From NCBI GenBank assembly GCA_026399025.1, contig JAPLRU010000099.1:1-54680 (forward strand): a stretch of 54,680 nt of DNA, in the 5' to 3' direction. Positions 1 through 10,254 of the stretch are shown here, one piece after another (the first letter of the stretch is position 1; each line of letters opens with the position of its first letter). Below the pieces are notes generated by a model that did not search any database, was not told where the DNA came from, and was given only the letters and a program-made list of their open reading frames with translations. This DNA is from Methylobacter sp. Its GTDB lineage: Bacteria; Pseudomonadota; Gammaproteobacteria; Methylococcales; Methylomonadaceae. The position numbers and the translations under genes were made by a program.

Positions 1-480
1 GCCACATTCCAACCGCCGCCCAAGGCTTTGACCAGTAGCACAGAGGCCGCCAGCCGTTCGCCCTGTAGCTGTACCGCAGTCTGCCGGTTGGTCAAGGCCG
101 CGGTTTGCGCAATGATGACGTTCAGGTAGCTGATAGTTGCCGCCTGATACTGATTGATCGTTAATCTCAGCGCTTGGTCGGCTGCGGCGACGGCTTTATC
201 CTGCACCTGCTTTTCTTCGTCCAGTATGCGCAAGGCGGCCAGATTGTCTTCCACTTCCTGAAAGCCGGTCAGTACTGTTTGCCGGTAAGCCGCGACAGTG
301 GCGTCGAAACTGTCTATCGCCTGCTTGTACCGGGCGTTTTTAGCGCCGCCGTCAAACAGCGTCAACGCCGCACCGGCCGGACCCAGCGCCCAATAGCGCC
401 GAGCTGCGGTAAACAAAGTAGCCACGGTGGAAGACTGGAAACCGTTGGTCGCGGCCAGATTCAATGTCGGAAAATAAGCC
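1..480 (-). pseudogene. Truncated second copy of the outer-membrane efflux factor gene
   Basis: Bases 1-480 repeat bases 661-1140 with a constant 660-base offset. I count nine single-base differences by eye and no gaps. The segment corresponds to roughly residues 310-468 of the intact outer-membrane factor at 588-2066. Identity stops abruptly at 480/1140, so the part of the gene encoding the first 300 or so residues is absent here and a palindromic repeat follows instead. The low-coordinate end, with the stop codon, runs off the window. Seen: the duplication and breakpoint. Inferred: a tandem duplication of the 3' end of the gene, not translated for lack of a start. Confidence 0.85.
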
Positions 481-481
481 C

Positions 482-561
482 TGTAGGGTGCGCACCGCGC
501 GCCATTTGCAGACACCGGAATATCAGTTGCATTGGAAAGGGGCGCGATGCGCCCCCTACAC
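482..561. repeat. Palindromic repeat, GTAGGG...CCCTAC family
   Basis: An imperfect inverted repeat with arms GTAGGGTGCGCACCGCGCG and GGCGCGATGCGCCCCCTAC. It lies exactly between the truncated copy and the intact outer-membrane factor gene, and starts at the duplication breakpoint. Related arms occur at 19336-19350, 30690-30712 and 35212-35253. Confidence 0.65.
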
Positions 562-587
562 GACTCATTTTTTATAAATCAGCCCAA

Positions 588-2066
588 TCACTCCACCGGC
601 AATATCAAATAATCCGTCCACTTCACTTCGCCGCCCGCTTTCTCTTCGTTCGGCAGCCTCGCCACATTCCAACCGCCGCCCAAGGCTTTGACCAGTAGCA
701 CAGAGGCCGCCAGCCGTTCGCCCTGTAGCTGTACCGCAGTCTGCCGGTTGGTCAAGGCCGCGGTTTGCGCAATGATGACATTCAGGTAGCTGATAGTTCC
801 CGCCTGATACTGATTGATCGTTAATCTCAGCGCTTGGTCGGCGGCGGCGACGGCTTTATCCTGCACCTGCTTTTCTTCGTCCAGTATGCGCAAGGCGGCC
901 AGATTGTCTTCCACTTCCTGAAAGCCGGTCAGCACTGTTTGCCGGTAAGCCGCGACAGTGGCGTCGAAGCTGTCTATCGCCTGCTTGTACTGGGCGTTTT
1001 TAGCGCCGCCGTCAAACAGCGTCAACGCCGCACCGGCCGGACCCAGCGCCCAATAGCGGCGAGCTGCGGTGAACAAAGTATCCACGGTGGAAGACTGGAA
1101 ACCGTTGGTCGCGGCCAGATTCAATGTCGGAAAATAAGCCGCCTTGGCTACGCCGATCCGGGCATTGGCGGCGGCGATGTTACGTTCGGCGGCGGCAATG
1201 TCAGGACGCCGTTCCAGCAGCTCGGAAGGCAGCAGCAGCGGAATCGGCGGCGGCTGCACGTCCAGCGGCGCAGCAGACAAGGATAATTCGGCCGGAGTCT
1301 TGCCGACCAATACCGCAATGGCATGTTCCAGTTTCGCCCGCTGTACGCCGAAATTAATAGCTTGGGCGCGCACCGATTCCAGTTGGGTTTCGGCCTGCAC
1401 CCTATCGCTTTTGGCGGCCACACCGACTTTATAGCGGTTTTCGGTTATTTGCAGGGTTTTGCTGTAAACGGCCACGATTTCATCCAACATCGCCTTTTGC
1501 GCATCCAACACTTTCAGCTGAAAGTAATCCTCCGCCAATGTCGCCTGGCTGGATAGCCGCAACGCCTGCAAGGTGGCCGCGCCGGCTTGGGCGTTGCCGG
1601 TATTGGCTTCGACCTGGCGGCGAACGCTGCCCCATAAATCCGGTTCCCAAGTGATGGCTCCGGCGACGCCGAACAAGTTCCTGACCCCGGACACAGCCAC
1701 GCTTTGACCGGTGGCGGCGCGGAAGCGATTGGTGGTGCCGGTCAGATTGAGTATCGGAAAAAAAGCCGATTGCGCCGATTGTACCAGATGCTGGGCTTGG
1801 CGGTATTGCGCCTCGGCCTGGATGATCGACTGATTGGCGACGGCAACCTGTTCTTCCAATGCATTAAGCTTGGCATCGTTGAAAATTTCCCACCATTTAC
1901 CGGGCAGCACGTTGTCGCGAGGATGGGCCTGTTTCCAGCCTTTGCTTTCCTTGAATTCTTTGGCAACCGCCGCCTGCGGGCGGACATAGTCGGGACCGAC
2001 CACGCAACCGGCCAGTTGTGCGCTAAACAGGGTATAAATCAGGGTTGGAGTAATGCGAAAATCCAT
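588..2066 (-). CDS. RND efflux outer-membrane factor lipoprotein (NodT/OprM type)
   Basis: A 492-residue TolC-like outer-membrane channel that completes the tripartite pump encoded upstream. A short signal sequence ends in a lipobox (QLAGC, Cys about residue 21), so the mature protein should be N-terminally lipidated. Two OEP repeats follow, with typical stretches ALEEQVAVANQSI, LLERRPDIAAAERNI and GFQEVEDNLAAL. Length and order match the NodT family. It is the last gene of the operon, 132 bases after the second pump gene, with a palindromic repeat in the gap. The C-terminal third is duplicated downstream at 1-480. Family assignment is firm; the substrate is unknown. Confidence 0.93.
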   Translation of the reverse strand: MDFRITPTLIYTLFSAQLAGCVVGPDYVRPQAAVAKEFKESKGWKQAHPRDNVLPGKWWEIFNDAKLNALEEQVAVANQSIIQAEAQYRQAQHLVQSAQSAFFPILNLTGTTNRFRAATGQSVAVSGVRNLFGVAGAITWEPDLWGSVRRQVEANTGNAQAGAATLQALRLSSQATLAEDYFQLKVLDAQKAMLDEIVAVYSKTLQITENRYKVGVAAKSDRVQAETQLESVRAQAINFGVQRAKLEHAIAVLVGKTPAELSLSAAPLDVQPPPIPLLLPSELLERRPDIAAAERNIAAANARIGVAKAAYFPTLNLAATNGFQSSTVDTLFTAARRYWALGPAGAALTLFDGGAKNAQYKQAIDSFDATVAAYRQTVLTGFQEVEDNLAALRILDEEKQVQDKAVAAADQALRLTINQYQAGTISYLNVIIAQTAALTNRQTAVQLQGERLAASVLLVKALGGGWNVARLPNEEKAGGEVKWTDYLILPVE

Positions 2067-2092
2067 GTAAATCTCGTCTTGAGTCTGTTTGT

Positions 2093-2167
2093 CACCACGA
2101 AGGCACGAAGAGCACGAAGAGTACGAAGTTTATATTTTTTCTTCGTGTCCTTCGTGCCTTCGTGGTG
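2093..2167. repeat. Dispersed palindrome, family A (CACCACGAAGGCACGAAG arms)
   Basis: A perfect-ended inverted repeat: CACCACGAAGGCACGAAG on the left, CTTCGTGCCTTCGTGGTG on the right, with further degenerate CACGAAGA units inside. It fills the gap between the second pump gene and the outer-membrane factor gene, so any transcript through the operon would carry a long hairpin here. Other family A copies are at 10151, 13971, 14157, 24525, 24916, 27170 and 36520. Confidence 0.9.
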
Positions 2168-2198
2168 AGTAAAAATGCATAATAGTAGGGGATGTTAC

Positions 2199-5100
2199 CT
2201 AAGCCGGTTTATTCGCCGGTAAAGCGGTGCGCCTAAAAAACCGGCCATCAAACCACAGCCGGAAACGATCCAGATAAAGATAAACTACCGGCGTCGTGTA
2301 CAAAGTCAGCATCTGGCTGAAAACCAAGCCGCCGACGATGGAAATGCCCAAGGGCTGACGCAGTTCCGCGCCGTATCCGCTGCCCAGCGCCAACGGCAAC
2401 GCGCCGAACAACGCGGCCAGCGTAGTCATCATGATCGGCCTAAAACGCAGCAGACAGGCTTGAAAAATAGCTTCTCGCGAATCCAGGCCGTGCTCGCGCT
2501 CGGCAAACAACGCAAAGTCGATCATCATGATGGCGTTTTTCTTGACGATACCGATCAGCAAAATGACGCCGATCAGCGCGATAATGCTGAATTCGGTGCC
2601 GCAAACCATCAACGCCGGCAACGCGCCGACGCCGGCCGAAGGCAAGGTGGACAAAATGGTCAGTGGATGAATATAGCTTTCGTACAACACGCCCAGCACA
2701 ATATAAATACTCAGTAAGGCGGCCAAAATCAGCAAGGGCTGATTGCGCAAGGATTCCTGAAAGGCTTTGGCCGAGCCCTGAAAACTGCCCTGTATCGCAT
2801 TCGGCACGCCGATGTCGCGTATGGTTTTTTCGATCAAACCGGTCGCGGTGGACAGCGAAGTGCCGGGGCGAAGATTAAACGACAAGGTGGTCGCCGCAAA
2901 CTGGCCCTGATGATTGACCGACAGCGGCGTGCCGGTCGGCGCAAAACCGGCCAGCGCCGACAACGGCACCTGGCGTGGGGCGAGCTGTTCGCCGGACGGC
3001 AAACGCTCGGCGGGCACGCTGATATAAACCTGCTTCAAAGCTTCCGGGCTTTGCCAGTATTCCGGCGCCAATTCCATCACCACCCGGTATTGATTGAGCG
3101 GGTTGTAAATCACCGAAACCTGGCGTTGCCCGAAAGCATTATTAAGACTGTCATCGATCATAGCCTGGCTAATGCCGTAGCTCGCCGCCCTATCCCTATC
3201 GACCACCAGACCGATTTGCTGGCGTTTGTCTTGCTGGCCGGTACTGAGATCACTGAGCTCCGGCAACTTGGACAGGGCGGCCAGCACTTTCAGCAGCCAT
3301 TCCCGAAGCAGACCCAGATCGTCGGATTGCAAGGCGTACTCAAACGAGCCGAACGACGGCCGGCCGCCGATACGCAGCTCTTGCGCCGGGAACATATGCA
3401 AAGCGGCGCCGGGAATGCGTTTGACCTGATCGCGCAAACGGTTCATCACCTGTTCGATCGGATCGCGTTCATGGTGCGGCTTGAGCACGATGAAGATTCG
3501 AGCGCTGTTACTGCCGGAGCCCGCGCCGCCAAACCCGGCCACATTACTGACCGCCTCATCCTTCAGCAACAGCTCGGAATACTCGGACAGCTTTTTCTGC
3601 AAGGCCCAAAAAGAACTGCCTTGATCGGTTTGAATCTCGCCGATCAATCTGCCGCCGTCCTGGCTCGGAAAAAAACCTTTGTCGATCACTGCATATAAAT
3701 AAAAATTGAGTCCGATGGTGGCCAGTAAAATCAGCATCATGATGCGGCCATGACCCAGCGCCCAACGTAGCGAACTTTCATAAGCCGCTTGCAGCCGGTC
3801 GAACGCCAAGCCTATGCCCTGATAGACAGGCCCATGTTGCGGACTTTCCCGGCCCAGCCGGCGCGCGCACAGCATCGGGGTGACGGTCAGCGAGATCAGC
3901 AGCGACACCAGCACCGCCGCCGACAGCGTCACTGCAAACTCCCTAAACAAACGGCCGACAATGCCGCCCATCAATAAAATCGGCACAAACACCGCCACCA
4001 GCGACACGCTCATCGCCAATACCGTAAAGCCGACTTCCTTGGCCGCCAATAATGCGGCCTTAAACGGCGGCACGCCTTTTTCGATATGTCGGCTGGTATT
4101 TTCCAAGACCACAATCGCATCATCGACGACAAAGCCGGTGGAGATGGTCAACGCCATCAAAGTCAGGTTATTCAGGCTGTAGTTAAAAAAATACATCATT
4201 GCACAAGCGCCGATCAGCGAAACCGGCACCGCAATAATCGGCACCAGCGTCGAACGCAAATCCCGCAAAAACACCAGCACTACCAGAATCACCAAGCCAA
4301 TTGCTATTAACAGGCTATGTTCGACCTCGGTAATTGAAGCCCGAATAGTCAGAGACCTATCGACCACCACCGACAAATCGATAGTGCTGGGGATGTTGGC
4401 GCGCAATTGCGGCAGCATGGCCTGGACCTGGTCGACGGTTTGAATCACGTTGGCCAGCGGTTGCTTCCTGAGAATCAGCAATACCGAAGGTTTGCCGTTT
4501 TTCAGGCCGGTATTGCGCAAATCTTCGACCGAGTCCACCACCTCGCCGAGATCGGCGATTGTGACCGCTGCGCCGTTGCGATAACTGACAATCAGCGGCA
4601 GGTAATCCTTGGCTTTGCGGGCCTGATCGTTGGCTTGTATCTGCCAGCGCTGCTTGCCGTTTTCGATGACGCCTTTCGGTTGCGTGGTGTTGGTTTGGCT
4701 AATGGTTTGTCTGACATCGTCCAGGCCGATGCCGTATTTGCTCAGCGCATTCGGGTTCAATTCGACCCGCACCGCCGGTAAAGCCGCGCCGCCGATCTGC
4801 ACTTGGCCGATGCCGGGAATCTGCGCTATTTTCTGCGCCAGAATGGTCGAAGCGACATCGTATAGTTGGCCGCGATCCAGCGTTTCCGAGGTCAGCGCCA
4901 ATATCAAAATCGGCGAATCGGCCGGATTATCGCGCCGGTAGCTGGGACGGTTCGGCATATTAGCCGGCAACAAACCGGCAGCGGCATTGATGGCCGCCTG
5001 CACATCGCGGCAAGCGCCGTTGATATCGCGATCCAAATCGAATTGCAGGGTAATCTGGGTGGAACCCAGCGAACTGCTGGAGGTCATTTCGGTAATACCG

Positions 5101-5324
5101 GCGATACGCCCCAAGGCTCGCTCCAGCGGCGTAGCGACCGTCGCGGCCATGGTTTCGGCGCTCGCTCCGGGCAATTGGGCCTGCACATTGATGGTCGGAA
5201 AATCCACCTGCGGCAACGACGATACCGGCAAGTTCAAAAAAGCCAGGGTGCCGGTCAGGGCGATGGCTACCGTCAGCAGCGTGGTCGCAACCGGCCGATA
5301 GATAAACAACGCCGACAGATTCAT
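2199..5324 (-). CDS. mdtC: RND multidrug efflux permease, MdtC-like
   Basis: A 1041-residue inner-membrane proton-driven pump subunit of the HAE1 RND family (AcrB_tran). It shows the usual two halves of six membrane helices, each with a large periplasmic loop. Visible landmarks are the N-terminal helix after [14 protein letters not shown], the charged helix-4 motif [11 protein letters not shown] (proton relay aspartates) and the helix-11 motif [15 protein letters not shown]. Paired with the upstream 1045-residue homologue, it matches MdtBC-type heteromeric pumps. The ATG at 5322-5324 overlaps the stop (TGA) of a 105-codon relay frame created by an inserted repeat. The ancestral arrangement was probably a direct ATGA overlap with mdtB. 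Substrates cannot be read from sequence. Confidence 0.93.
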   Translation of the reverse strand: MNLSALFIYRPVATTLLTVAIALTGTLAFLNLPVSSLPQVDFPTINVQAQLPGASAETMAATVATPLERALGRIAGITEMTSSSSLGSTQITLQFDLDRDINGACRDVQAAINAAAGLLPANMPNRPSYRRDNPADSPILILALTSETLDRGQLYDVASTILAQKIAQIPGIGQVQIGGAALPAVRVELNPNALSKYGIGLDDVRQTISQTNTTQPKGVIENGKQRWQIQANDQARKAKDYLPLIVSYRNGAAVTIADLGEVVDSVEDLRNTGLKNGKPSVLLILRKQPLANVIQTVDQVQAMLPQLRANIPSTIDLSVVVDRSLTIRASITEVEHSLLIAIGLVILVVLVFLRDLRSTLVPIIAVPVSLIGACAMMYFFNYSLNNLTLMALTISTGFVVDDAIVVLENTSRHIEKGVPPFKAALLAAKEVGFTVLAMSVSLVAVFVPILLMGGIVGRLFREFAVTLSAAVLVSLLISLTVTPMLCARRLGRESPQHGPVYQGIGLAFDRLQAAYESSLRWALGHGRIMMLILLATIGLNFYLYAVIDKGFFPSQDGGRLIGEIQTDQGSSFWALQKKLSEYSELLLKDEAVSNVAGFGGAGSGSNSARIFIVLKPHHERDPIEQVMNRLRDQVKRIPGAALHMFPAQELRIGGRPSFGSFEYALQSDDLGLLREWLLKVLAALSKLPELSDLSTGQQDKRQQIGLVVDRDRAASYGISQAMIDDSLNNAFGQRQVSVIYNPLNQYRVVMELAPEYWQSPEALKQVYISVPAERLPSGEQLAPRQVPLSALAGFAPTGTPLSVNHQGQFAATTLSFNLRPGTSLSTATGLIEKTIRDIGVPNAIQGSFQGSAKAFQESLRNQPLLILAALLSIYIVLGVLYESYIHPLTILSTLPSAGVGALPALMVCGTEFSIIALIGVILLIGIVKKNAIMMIDFALFAEREHGLDSREAIFQACLLRFRPIMMTTLAALFGALPLALGSGYGAELRQPLGISIVGGLVFSQMLTLYTTPVVYLYLDRFRLWFDGRFFRRTALPANKPA

Positions 5325-5359
5325 CGCAAGCCTTCTTCGTTTTCAATGACTTCAGGCGG
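5303..5359. repeat. 57-base direct repeat, left copy, of the mdtB-mdtC junction
   Basis: Matches 5617-5673 in 53 of 57 positions by eye, with no gaps. Each copy contains the start of mdtC (MNLSALF), the ATGA stop/start overlap and a version of the last 11 or so codons of mdtB ([11 protein letters not shown] here, [11 protein letters not shown] in the other copy). Confidence 0.9.
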
Positions 5360-5638
5360 GTTATACATAGTTCCCACGCTCCGGCGTGGGAATTCAGTCC
5401 GCAACGCTCCAGCGTTGCGAAATACCGGCTCACCGCCAAAAACATTTGCCTCACACAGGTTCCGGGACGCTGGAGCGTCTACTCCTGCATTCCCACGCCG
5501 GAGCGTGGGAACGATAAAACTGAGCGTGACGGGGTTTGCAAGCCCATCACTCACGTTTAATCTATTGAGTCCTTGAAACGTTTCGGTCGGGGTTACAAAC
5601 CCCGACCGGCATTGAGTAAACAACGCCGACAGATTCAT
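5321..5638 (-). CDS. Relay open frame between mdtB and mdtC (repeat-derived)
   Basis: A 105-codon frame that begins with the mdtC start (MNLSALF), runs through inserted palindromic repeat DNA, and ends with a copy of the mdtB C-terminus ([11 protein letters not shown]). Its ATG overlaps the mdtB stop as ATGA, and its TGA overlaps the mdtC ATG in the same way. The peptide between resembles translated repeat (Arg/Pro/Gly-rich), so it is probably not a functional protein. Inferred role: it lets ribosomes pass from mdtB to mdtC, keeping translational coupling despite a 314-base expansion. It could equally be a fortuitous open frame. Confidence 0.4.
   Translation of the reverse strand: MNLSALFTQCRSGFVTPTETFQGLNRLNVSDGLANPVTLSFIVPTLRRGNAGVDAPASRNLCEANVFGGEPVFRNAGALRTEFPRRSVGTMYNPPEVIENEEGLR
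5370..5514. repeat. Palindromic repeat, family B (TTCCCACGCTCCGGCGTGGGAA)
   Basis: Contains two copies of the hairpin TTCCCACGCTCCGGCGTGGGAA in inverted orientation (5371-5392 and 5490-5511), with secondary hairpins GCAACGCTCCAGCGTTGC and GGACGCTGGAGCGTC between them. The whole unit is itself an inverted repeat of about 145 bases. Other copies lie at 14024, 27035, 27282, 46610 and 54583. Confidence 0.85.
5525..5608. repeat. Palindromic repeat, GGGGTTTGCAAGCCC family
   Basis: Inverted arms GACGGGGTTTGCAAGCCC and GGGGTTACAAACCCCGACC, directly after the family B unit and still inside the insertion between the two pump genes. A related short hairpin is seen at 54640-54660. Confidence 0.5.
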
Positions 5639-5673
5639 CGCAAACCTCCTTCGCTTTCAATGGCTTCAGGCGG
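5617..5673. repeat. 57-base direct repeat, right copy, of the mdtB-mdtC junction
   Basis: Right partner of the direct repeat at 5303-5359. It carries the true end of mdtB and the first seven codons of an mdtC start that is no longer attached to mdtC. Confidence 0.9.
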
Positions 5674-8600
5674 ATTAAGCTTTAGCCTGGCGGCGACTCG
5701 CCGGGCCAAGCTATCCATCCATAAATAAATCACCGGCGTGGTGTACAAGGTCAGTAACTGGCTAAGCAGCAAGCCGCCGACCATGGTAATGCCCAAGGGA
5801 TGGCGCAACTCCGAACCGACGCCGCTGCCCAGCATTAGCGGCAACGCGCCGAGCAATGCCGCCAGCGTGGTCATCAGGATCGGCCGAAAGCGCAGCAGAC
5901 AGGCCTGAAAAATCGCATCACTCGGCGACATTCCCTGTTTGCGCTCCGCTTCCAGAGCAAAATCGATCATCATAATCGCGTTCTTTTTGACGATGCCGAT
6001 CAACAAAATGATGCCGATAATGCCGATAATGCCGAGATCGCCGCCGGAAACCATCAGCGCCAACAGCGCGCCGACTCCGGCCGAAGGCAGCGTCGATAGG
6101 ATGGTAATCGGGTGGATATAGCTTTCATACAATACGCCGAGCACGATGTACACCGTGACGATGGCGGCCAGAATCAGCCACAGCGTGTTGTCCAGCGAGG
6201 CTTTAAACGCCAGCGCCGCGCCCTGGTAACCGGTGCGGATGCTTAGCGGCAAATCGATGTCCTGTTTGACCCGCTCAATAGCGTTGACCGCATCGCCCAA
6301 CGCCGCGCCCGCCGCCAAGTTAAAAGACAAGGTCGCCACCGGAAACTGGTCGAGATGGTTAATCGACAGCGGCGTCGGCCGTTCCGATATGTCGGCTATC
6401 GCCGATAACGGCACTTGGCTGCCGTTGCCGGCAGGAATCCGCAACTCCTTAAGCGTTTCCGGCGTGCTTTGGGCGGCGGGATCGACCTCAAGCACCACCC
6501 GGTACTGGTTGGACTGGGTGAAAATGGTCGAAACCAGGCGCTGCCCGTAAGCGCTGTACAGCGTATTATCGACGGCGGCGGTGGTGATGCCGAGACGGCT
6601 GGCGCTGCTGCGGTCGATGTTGACATAGACTTGGCGGCCCTGATCCTGGACATCGCTGGTCACATCGCTAAACTCCGGCTGATCGGCAAGCCGCTCCACC
6701 AAGCGATGCGTCCAAAGGTTAAGCTCGTCAACATCGGACGTTTCCAGGGTAAATTGGTATTGGGTACGGCTGACCCGATTTTCCATGGTCAGATCCTGCA
6801 CCGGCTGCAAATACAGGCTGACTCCGGTAAAGTCGGCCAACTTAAGTTTTAGCCTGGCTATCACCTCGCTTGCACTCACGTCTCGATCGGCGCGCGCTTT
6901 CAGATTAATCAGGAAACGGCCGCTGTTGGGCGTGGTGTTGATGCCGTCGACGCCGATAAATGACGACAAACTGTCCACCGCCGGGTCCTCAAGAATCAGC
7001 TTGCCGAGTTTTTGCTGATGTTCGGCCATTGCCGAAAACGACACGTTCTGCGGCGCTTCGGAAATGCCCTGAATGATGCCGGTATCTTGTATCGGGAAGA
7101 AGCCCTTGGGGATAACGCTATACAGCGCTACGGTCAGCGCCACAGTGGCGAAAAAAACCAGCATGGTCAGGGTTTGCCGCTGCATGACCCAGTCCAGGCT
7201 ACGGCCGTAAGCGGCAATCAGCCGGTCGAACCAACCGCCTTCGGGCTGCTCGGTATGTTCCCGGTGCGGACGCAAAAGCTTGGCGCACATCATCGGCGTC
7301 AGCGTCAGCGATACCAACGCGGAAATCAGGATCGCCACCGCCAGCGTAATCGCAAATTCCCGGAACAAGCGCCCGACCACATCGCTCATGAACAATAACG
7401 GAATCAGCACCGCAACCAGCGAAAAGGTCAACGAGATAATGGTAAAGCCGATTTGTTCCGAACCTTTCAGGGCCGCTGTTAAAGGCGTTTCGCCGCGCTC
7501 GATATAACGGGAAATATTCTCGATCACCACAATGGCGTCATCGACCACGAAACCGGTGGCGATGGTCAGCGCCATCAGCGTCAAGTTGTTGATGCTGAAA
7601 CCGGCCAAATACATCACCGCAAAAGTGCCGATCAGCGATAGCGGCACCGCGACACCGGGAATAATGGTCGCCGGTACGTTGCGCAGGAACAGGAAAATCA
7701 CCATCACCACCAACGCCACCGCCAACAGCAACTCGAATTGCACGTCATGTACCGAAGCCCGTATGGTCACGGTACGGTCGGTCAACGGCAATACCTCGAT
7801 ACTGAGCGGCAACGACGCCTGCAATTTCGGCAGCAAGGCCTTAATACGGTCGACTACTTCAATCACATTGGCGCCCGGTTGGCGCTGGATGTTGACGATC
7901 ACCGCCGCGTTGTCGTTGGCCCAAGCCGCCAACATCACATTTTCGGCACCGTCCACAACTTCGGCCACTTCCGACAAGCGCACCGGTGCGCCGTTGCGGT
8001 AAGCCACCACCAGATCGCGGTATTCCGCCGCCGAACGCAGCTGATCGTTGCTGTCGATGGTCGCCGCGCGCTGCGGACCGTTGAACATGCCCTTGGGTTG
8101 ATTGACATTGGCGGCGGCGATTGCGCCGCGCACATCTTCCAAGCTGATGCCGTAAGCGGCCAGCGTTTTATGATTAACCTGAATCCTTACCGCAGGCCGC
8201 TGGCCGCCGCTGATGCCGACCATGCCGATGCCGGGCAGTTGCGCGATTTTCTGAGCCAACCGGGTGTCGACCAAGTCTTCGACCTTAAATAAGGGTAAGG
8301 ATTTGGAGCTGACCGCCAGCGTCATGATCGGCGTGTCGGCCGGATTGACCTTGCTGTAAATCGGCGGCTGCGGCAAGTCCTTAGGGAGAAAATTACCCGC
8401 GGCATTGATCGCCGCTTGCACCGATTGTTCGGCAATATCCAAATCCAGGCTCAGGTTAAATTGTAAAGTAATCACCGATGCGCCGCCGGAGCCGGTCGAC
8501 GACATCTGGGTTAAGCCCGGCATCTGGCCGAATTGCCGCTCCAGCGGCGCGGTAATCACCGACGTCATGACTTCGGGACTGGCGCCCGGATACAAGGTCA

Positions 8601-8772
8601 CCACCTGTATAGTCGGATAATCGACCTGCGGCAACGCCGAAACCGGCAACAGCCGGTAAGCCAGTATGCCCAGCAATAACATCGCCACCATCAGCAACGA
8701 AGTCGCCACCGGGCGCAGAATGAACAGCCGGGACGGGTTGAAATTCGACAGAGTAGAGTTTGAGGTTGTCAT
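5635..8772 (-). CDS. mdtB: RND multidrug efflux permease, MdtB-like
   Basis: A 1045-residue HAE1-family RND pump subunit, paralogous to the following gene. Landmarks are the N-terminal helix after [12 protein letters not shown], the helix-4 motif [11 protein letters not shown] with the proton-relay aspartates, and [15 protein letters not shown] in the C-terminal half. The start lies two bases after the adaptor stop codon, so the genes are read as one operon in the order adaptor, MdtB-like, MdtC-like, outer-membrane factor, as in mdtABC loci. The stop overlaps an ATG (ATGA). Symbol given by similarity and gene order; substrate unknown. Confidence 0.93.
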   Translation of the reverse strand: MTTSNSTLSNFNPSRLFILRPVATSLLMVAMLLLGILAYRLLPVSALPQVDYPTIQVVTLYPGASPEVMTSVITAPLERQFGQMPGLTQMSSTGSGGASVITLQFNLSLDLDIAEQSVQAAINAAGNFLPKDLPQPPIYSKVNPADTPIMTLAVSSKSLPLFKVEDLVDTRLAQKIAQLPGIGMVGISGGQRPAVRIQVNHKTLAAYGISLEDVRGAIAAANVNQPKGMFNGPQRAATIDSNDQLRSAAEYRDLVVAYRNGAPVRLSEVAEVVDGAENVMLAAWANDNAAVIVNIQRQPGANVIEVVDRIKALLPKLQASLPLSIEVLPLTDRTVTIRASVHDVQFELLLAVALVVMVIFLFLRNVPATIIPGVAVPLSLIGTFAVMYLAGFSINNLTLMALTIATGFVVDDAIVVIENISRYIERGETPLTAALKGSEQIGFTIISLTFSLVAVLIPLLFMSDVVGRLFREFAITLAVAILISALVSLTLTPMMCAKLLRPHREHTEQPEGGWFDRLIAAYGRSLDWVMQRQTLTMLVFFATVALTVALYSVIPKGFFPIQDTGIIQGISEAPQNVSFSAMAEHQQKLGKLILEDPAVDSLSSFIGVDGINTTPNSGRFLINLKARADRDVSASEVIARLKLKLADFTGVSLYLQPVQDLTMENRVSRTQYQFTLETSDVDELNLWTHRLVERLADQPEFSDVTSDVQDQGRQVYVNIDRSSASRLGITTAAVDNTLYSAYGQRLVSTIFTQSNQYRVVLEVDPAAQSTPETLKELRIPAGNGSQVPLSAIADISERPTPLSINHLDQFPVATLSFNLAAGAALGDAVNAIERVKQDIDLPLSIRTGYQGAALAFKASLDNTLWLILAAIVTVYIVLGVLYESYIHPITILSTLPSAGVGALLALMVSGGDLGIIGIIGIILLIGIVKKNAIMMIDFALEAERKQGMSPSDAIFQACLLRFRPILMTTLAALLGALPLMLGSGVGSELRHPLGITMVGGLLLSQLLTLYTTPVIYLWMDSLARRVAARLKLNPPEAIESEGGLR

Positions 8773-8774
8773 GC

Positions 8775-10043
8775 TCAGGAACGCTGATCGCGTTTACGCA
8801 ACTTGGCCTCAGGCTTGGCCGATGTATCGGGACTGGCCGCCACGGCCAGTCCGTCTTTTTCGGCAATATCGACCCGGCTGCCGACCCGAAGCCGGTCGGT
8901 GCCTTCCACTACCACCATTTCATTGGCGGCAAGATTGCTCAGCACTACCGCCTTATCGGCTTCGATAGGTCCCAGTGTGACACGGCGCAACTGTACGGTT
9001 TTTTCCGGATTAACCACATAAACAAAAGCGCCCTGCGTATCATGCTGGATCGCGGCGCTGGAAACCTGCGTGACCCCGCGCAAGGTTTCCAGGTGCATTT
9101 TGATGTTGACGAATTGATTGGCGAACAGCGTATTTTCGCTATTGTCGAACTGCGCCTTCAGTTTAAGGGTGCCGGTGCTGGGGTCGATTTGGTTATCGAT
9201 CGCCAGCAACTTGCCTTCGGCCAGCTGGGTTTTACCGGCCCGGTCATAAGCCGCCACGCTGACCGGTTCTTTGGCATGCCTGCGCTGTATCACCGCCTGT
9301 ACTTTGTCTTCGGGCAAGGTAAACACTACGCTGACGGGCTGTAGCTGGGTAATCACGACCAAGCCGTCGGTGTCGTTAGCATGGACGATATTGCCCTGAT
9401 CGATCCGGCGCAATCCGGCCCGCCCCGAAATCGGCGCGGTCAGCCGGGCGTAACTGAGCTGGAGTTTGGCGTTATTGACTTGGGCCTTGTCCATTTCCAC
9501 CGTGCCTTGATACTGTTTAACCTGGCTTTCCTGGGTCACGGTTTGCTGCGCGGAAATCGAATCCTGTTCCAGCAAGGTTAAATAGCGTTCATGGTCTATT
9601 CGGGCATTTTTCAGCAAGGCTTCATCGCGCAGCAACTGCCCTTCGGCCTGCTGCAACAGTACCTGAAACGGGCGAGGATCGATTTCGGCCAGCAATTCGC
9701 CTGCTTTGATCATCTGGCCTTCGCTGAACGCCACCCGTACCAGTTCCCCGTCAACCCTGGGTCGCACGGTTACGGTCCGCAATGCGGTTACCGTACCCAA
9801 GCCGTTCAGGTATACCGGAAAATCGGCCTGAGCGACGGTTTCTACGGCCACGACCGTCGGCGCGTCATGTTCGTCGTGCCCGCGGCCGCCGCTTGAGCTT
9901 AGCTTCGCTTCCGGCGCGGCCACCGAATGCTGGAAATAAAAGCCCGCGGCGATCATAGTCAGCACCAATAACGAACCGGGCAGCGCAAAGGCGCGGCGTC
10001 GGCCCGCGAGTAGCAGTGATGGATGGCGATTATCTTGAGTCAT
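8775..10043 (-). CDS. mdtA: RND efflux periplasmic adaptor, MdtA-like
   Basis: A 422-residue membrane-fusion protein linking the inner-membrane pump to the outer-membrane channel. After a basic N-terminus and a single anchor helix (about residues 18-36) comes the lipoyl half-motif ([20 protein letters not shown]), a coiled-coil hairpin, then the second lipoyl half ([20 protein letters not shown]) and a C-terminal beta-barrel/membrane-proximal domain. The spacing between the two lipoyl halves suits a short hairpin of the AcrA/MdtA type. It is the first gene of the operon; the 300-base upstream region contains a family A palindrome, and no regulator gene adjoins it. Confidence 0.93.
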   Translation of the reverse strand: MTQDNRHPSLLLAGRRRAFALPGSLLVLTMIAAGFYFQHSVAAPEAKLSSSGGRGHDEHDAPTVVAVETVAQADFPVYLNGLGTVTALRTVTVRPRVDGELVRVAFSEGQMIKAGELLAEIDPRPFQVLLQQAEGQLLRDEALLKNARIDHERYLTLLEQDSISAQQTVTQESQVKQYQGTVEMDKAQVNNAKLQLSYARLTAPISGRAGLRRIDQGNIVHANDTDGLVVITQLQPVSVVFTLPEDKVQAVIQRRHAKEPVSVAAYDRAGKTQLAEGKLLAIDNQIDPSTGTLKLKAQFDNSENTLFANQFVNIKMHLETLRGVTQVSSAAIQHDTQGAFVYVVNPEKTVQLRRVTLGPIEADKAVVLSNLAANEMVVVEGTDRLRVGSRVDIAEKDGLAVAASPDTSAKPEAKLRKRDQRS

Positions 10044-10150
10044 ACGAACACTTTTTAATTAAGGGTTTGAGAACGGTGACTTGAATGACCGTCATTTGCT
10101 CGCTCCCAAGCTCCTGAGGCGGGGAAAGCGTTATCAAAATCAAAAGAAAT

Positions 10151-10247
10151 CACCACGAAGGCACGAAGATCACGAAGATCACGAAGAAAAAATAATTGTT
10201 TAAACCCAATGTATTGAAAACTTCGTGTCCTTCGTGCCTTCGTGGTG
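10151..10247. repeat. Dispersed palindrome, family A, long form
   Basis: Arms CACCACGAAGGCACGAAG and CTTCGTGCCTTCGTGGTG flank an AT-rich loop. The loop, read on the other strand (GTTTTCAATACATTGG...), matches the loops at 13988, 14180 and 27243. It is followed at 10255-10287 by the family C end sequence TTCTAAAACGAATACTTTC. Confidence 0.88.
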
Positions 10248-10254
10248 AATGCTT

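Noticed and set aside
174-1286. Open frames of 174 and 150 codons on the plus strand, nearly identical to each other
   Set aside because: They lie antisense to the duplicated outer-membrane factor sequence and are alike only because the DNA is duplicated.
2910-5576. Long plus-strand open frames (up to 262 codons) across the pump genes
   Set aside because: Antisense shadows of GC-rich RND pump codons, with His/Arg/Gln-rich text and no family resemblance.
5360-5616. An insertion sequence between mdtB and mdtC
   Set aside because: There is no transposase frame, and the 57-base flanking repeat is far longer than a transposition target duplication. The content is palindromic repeat.
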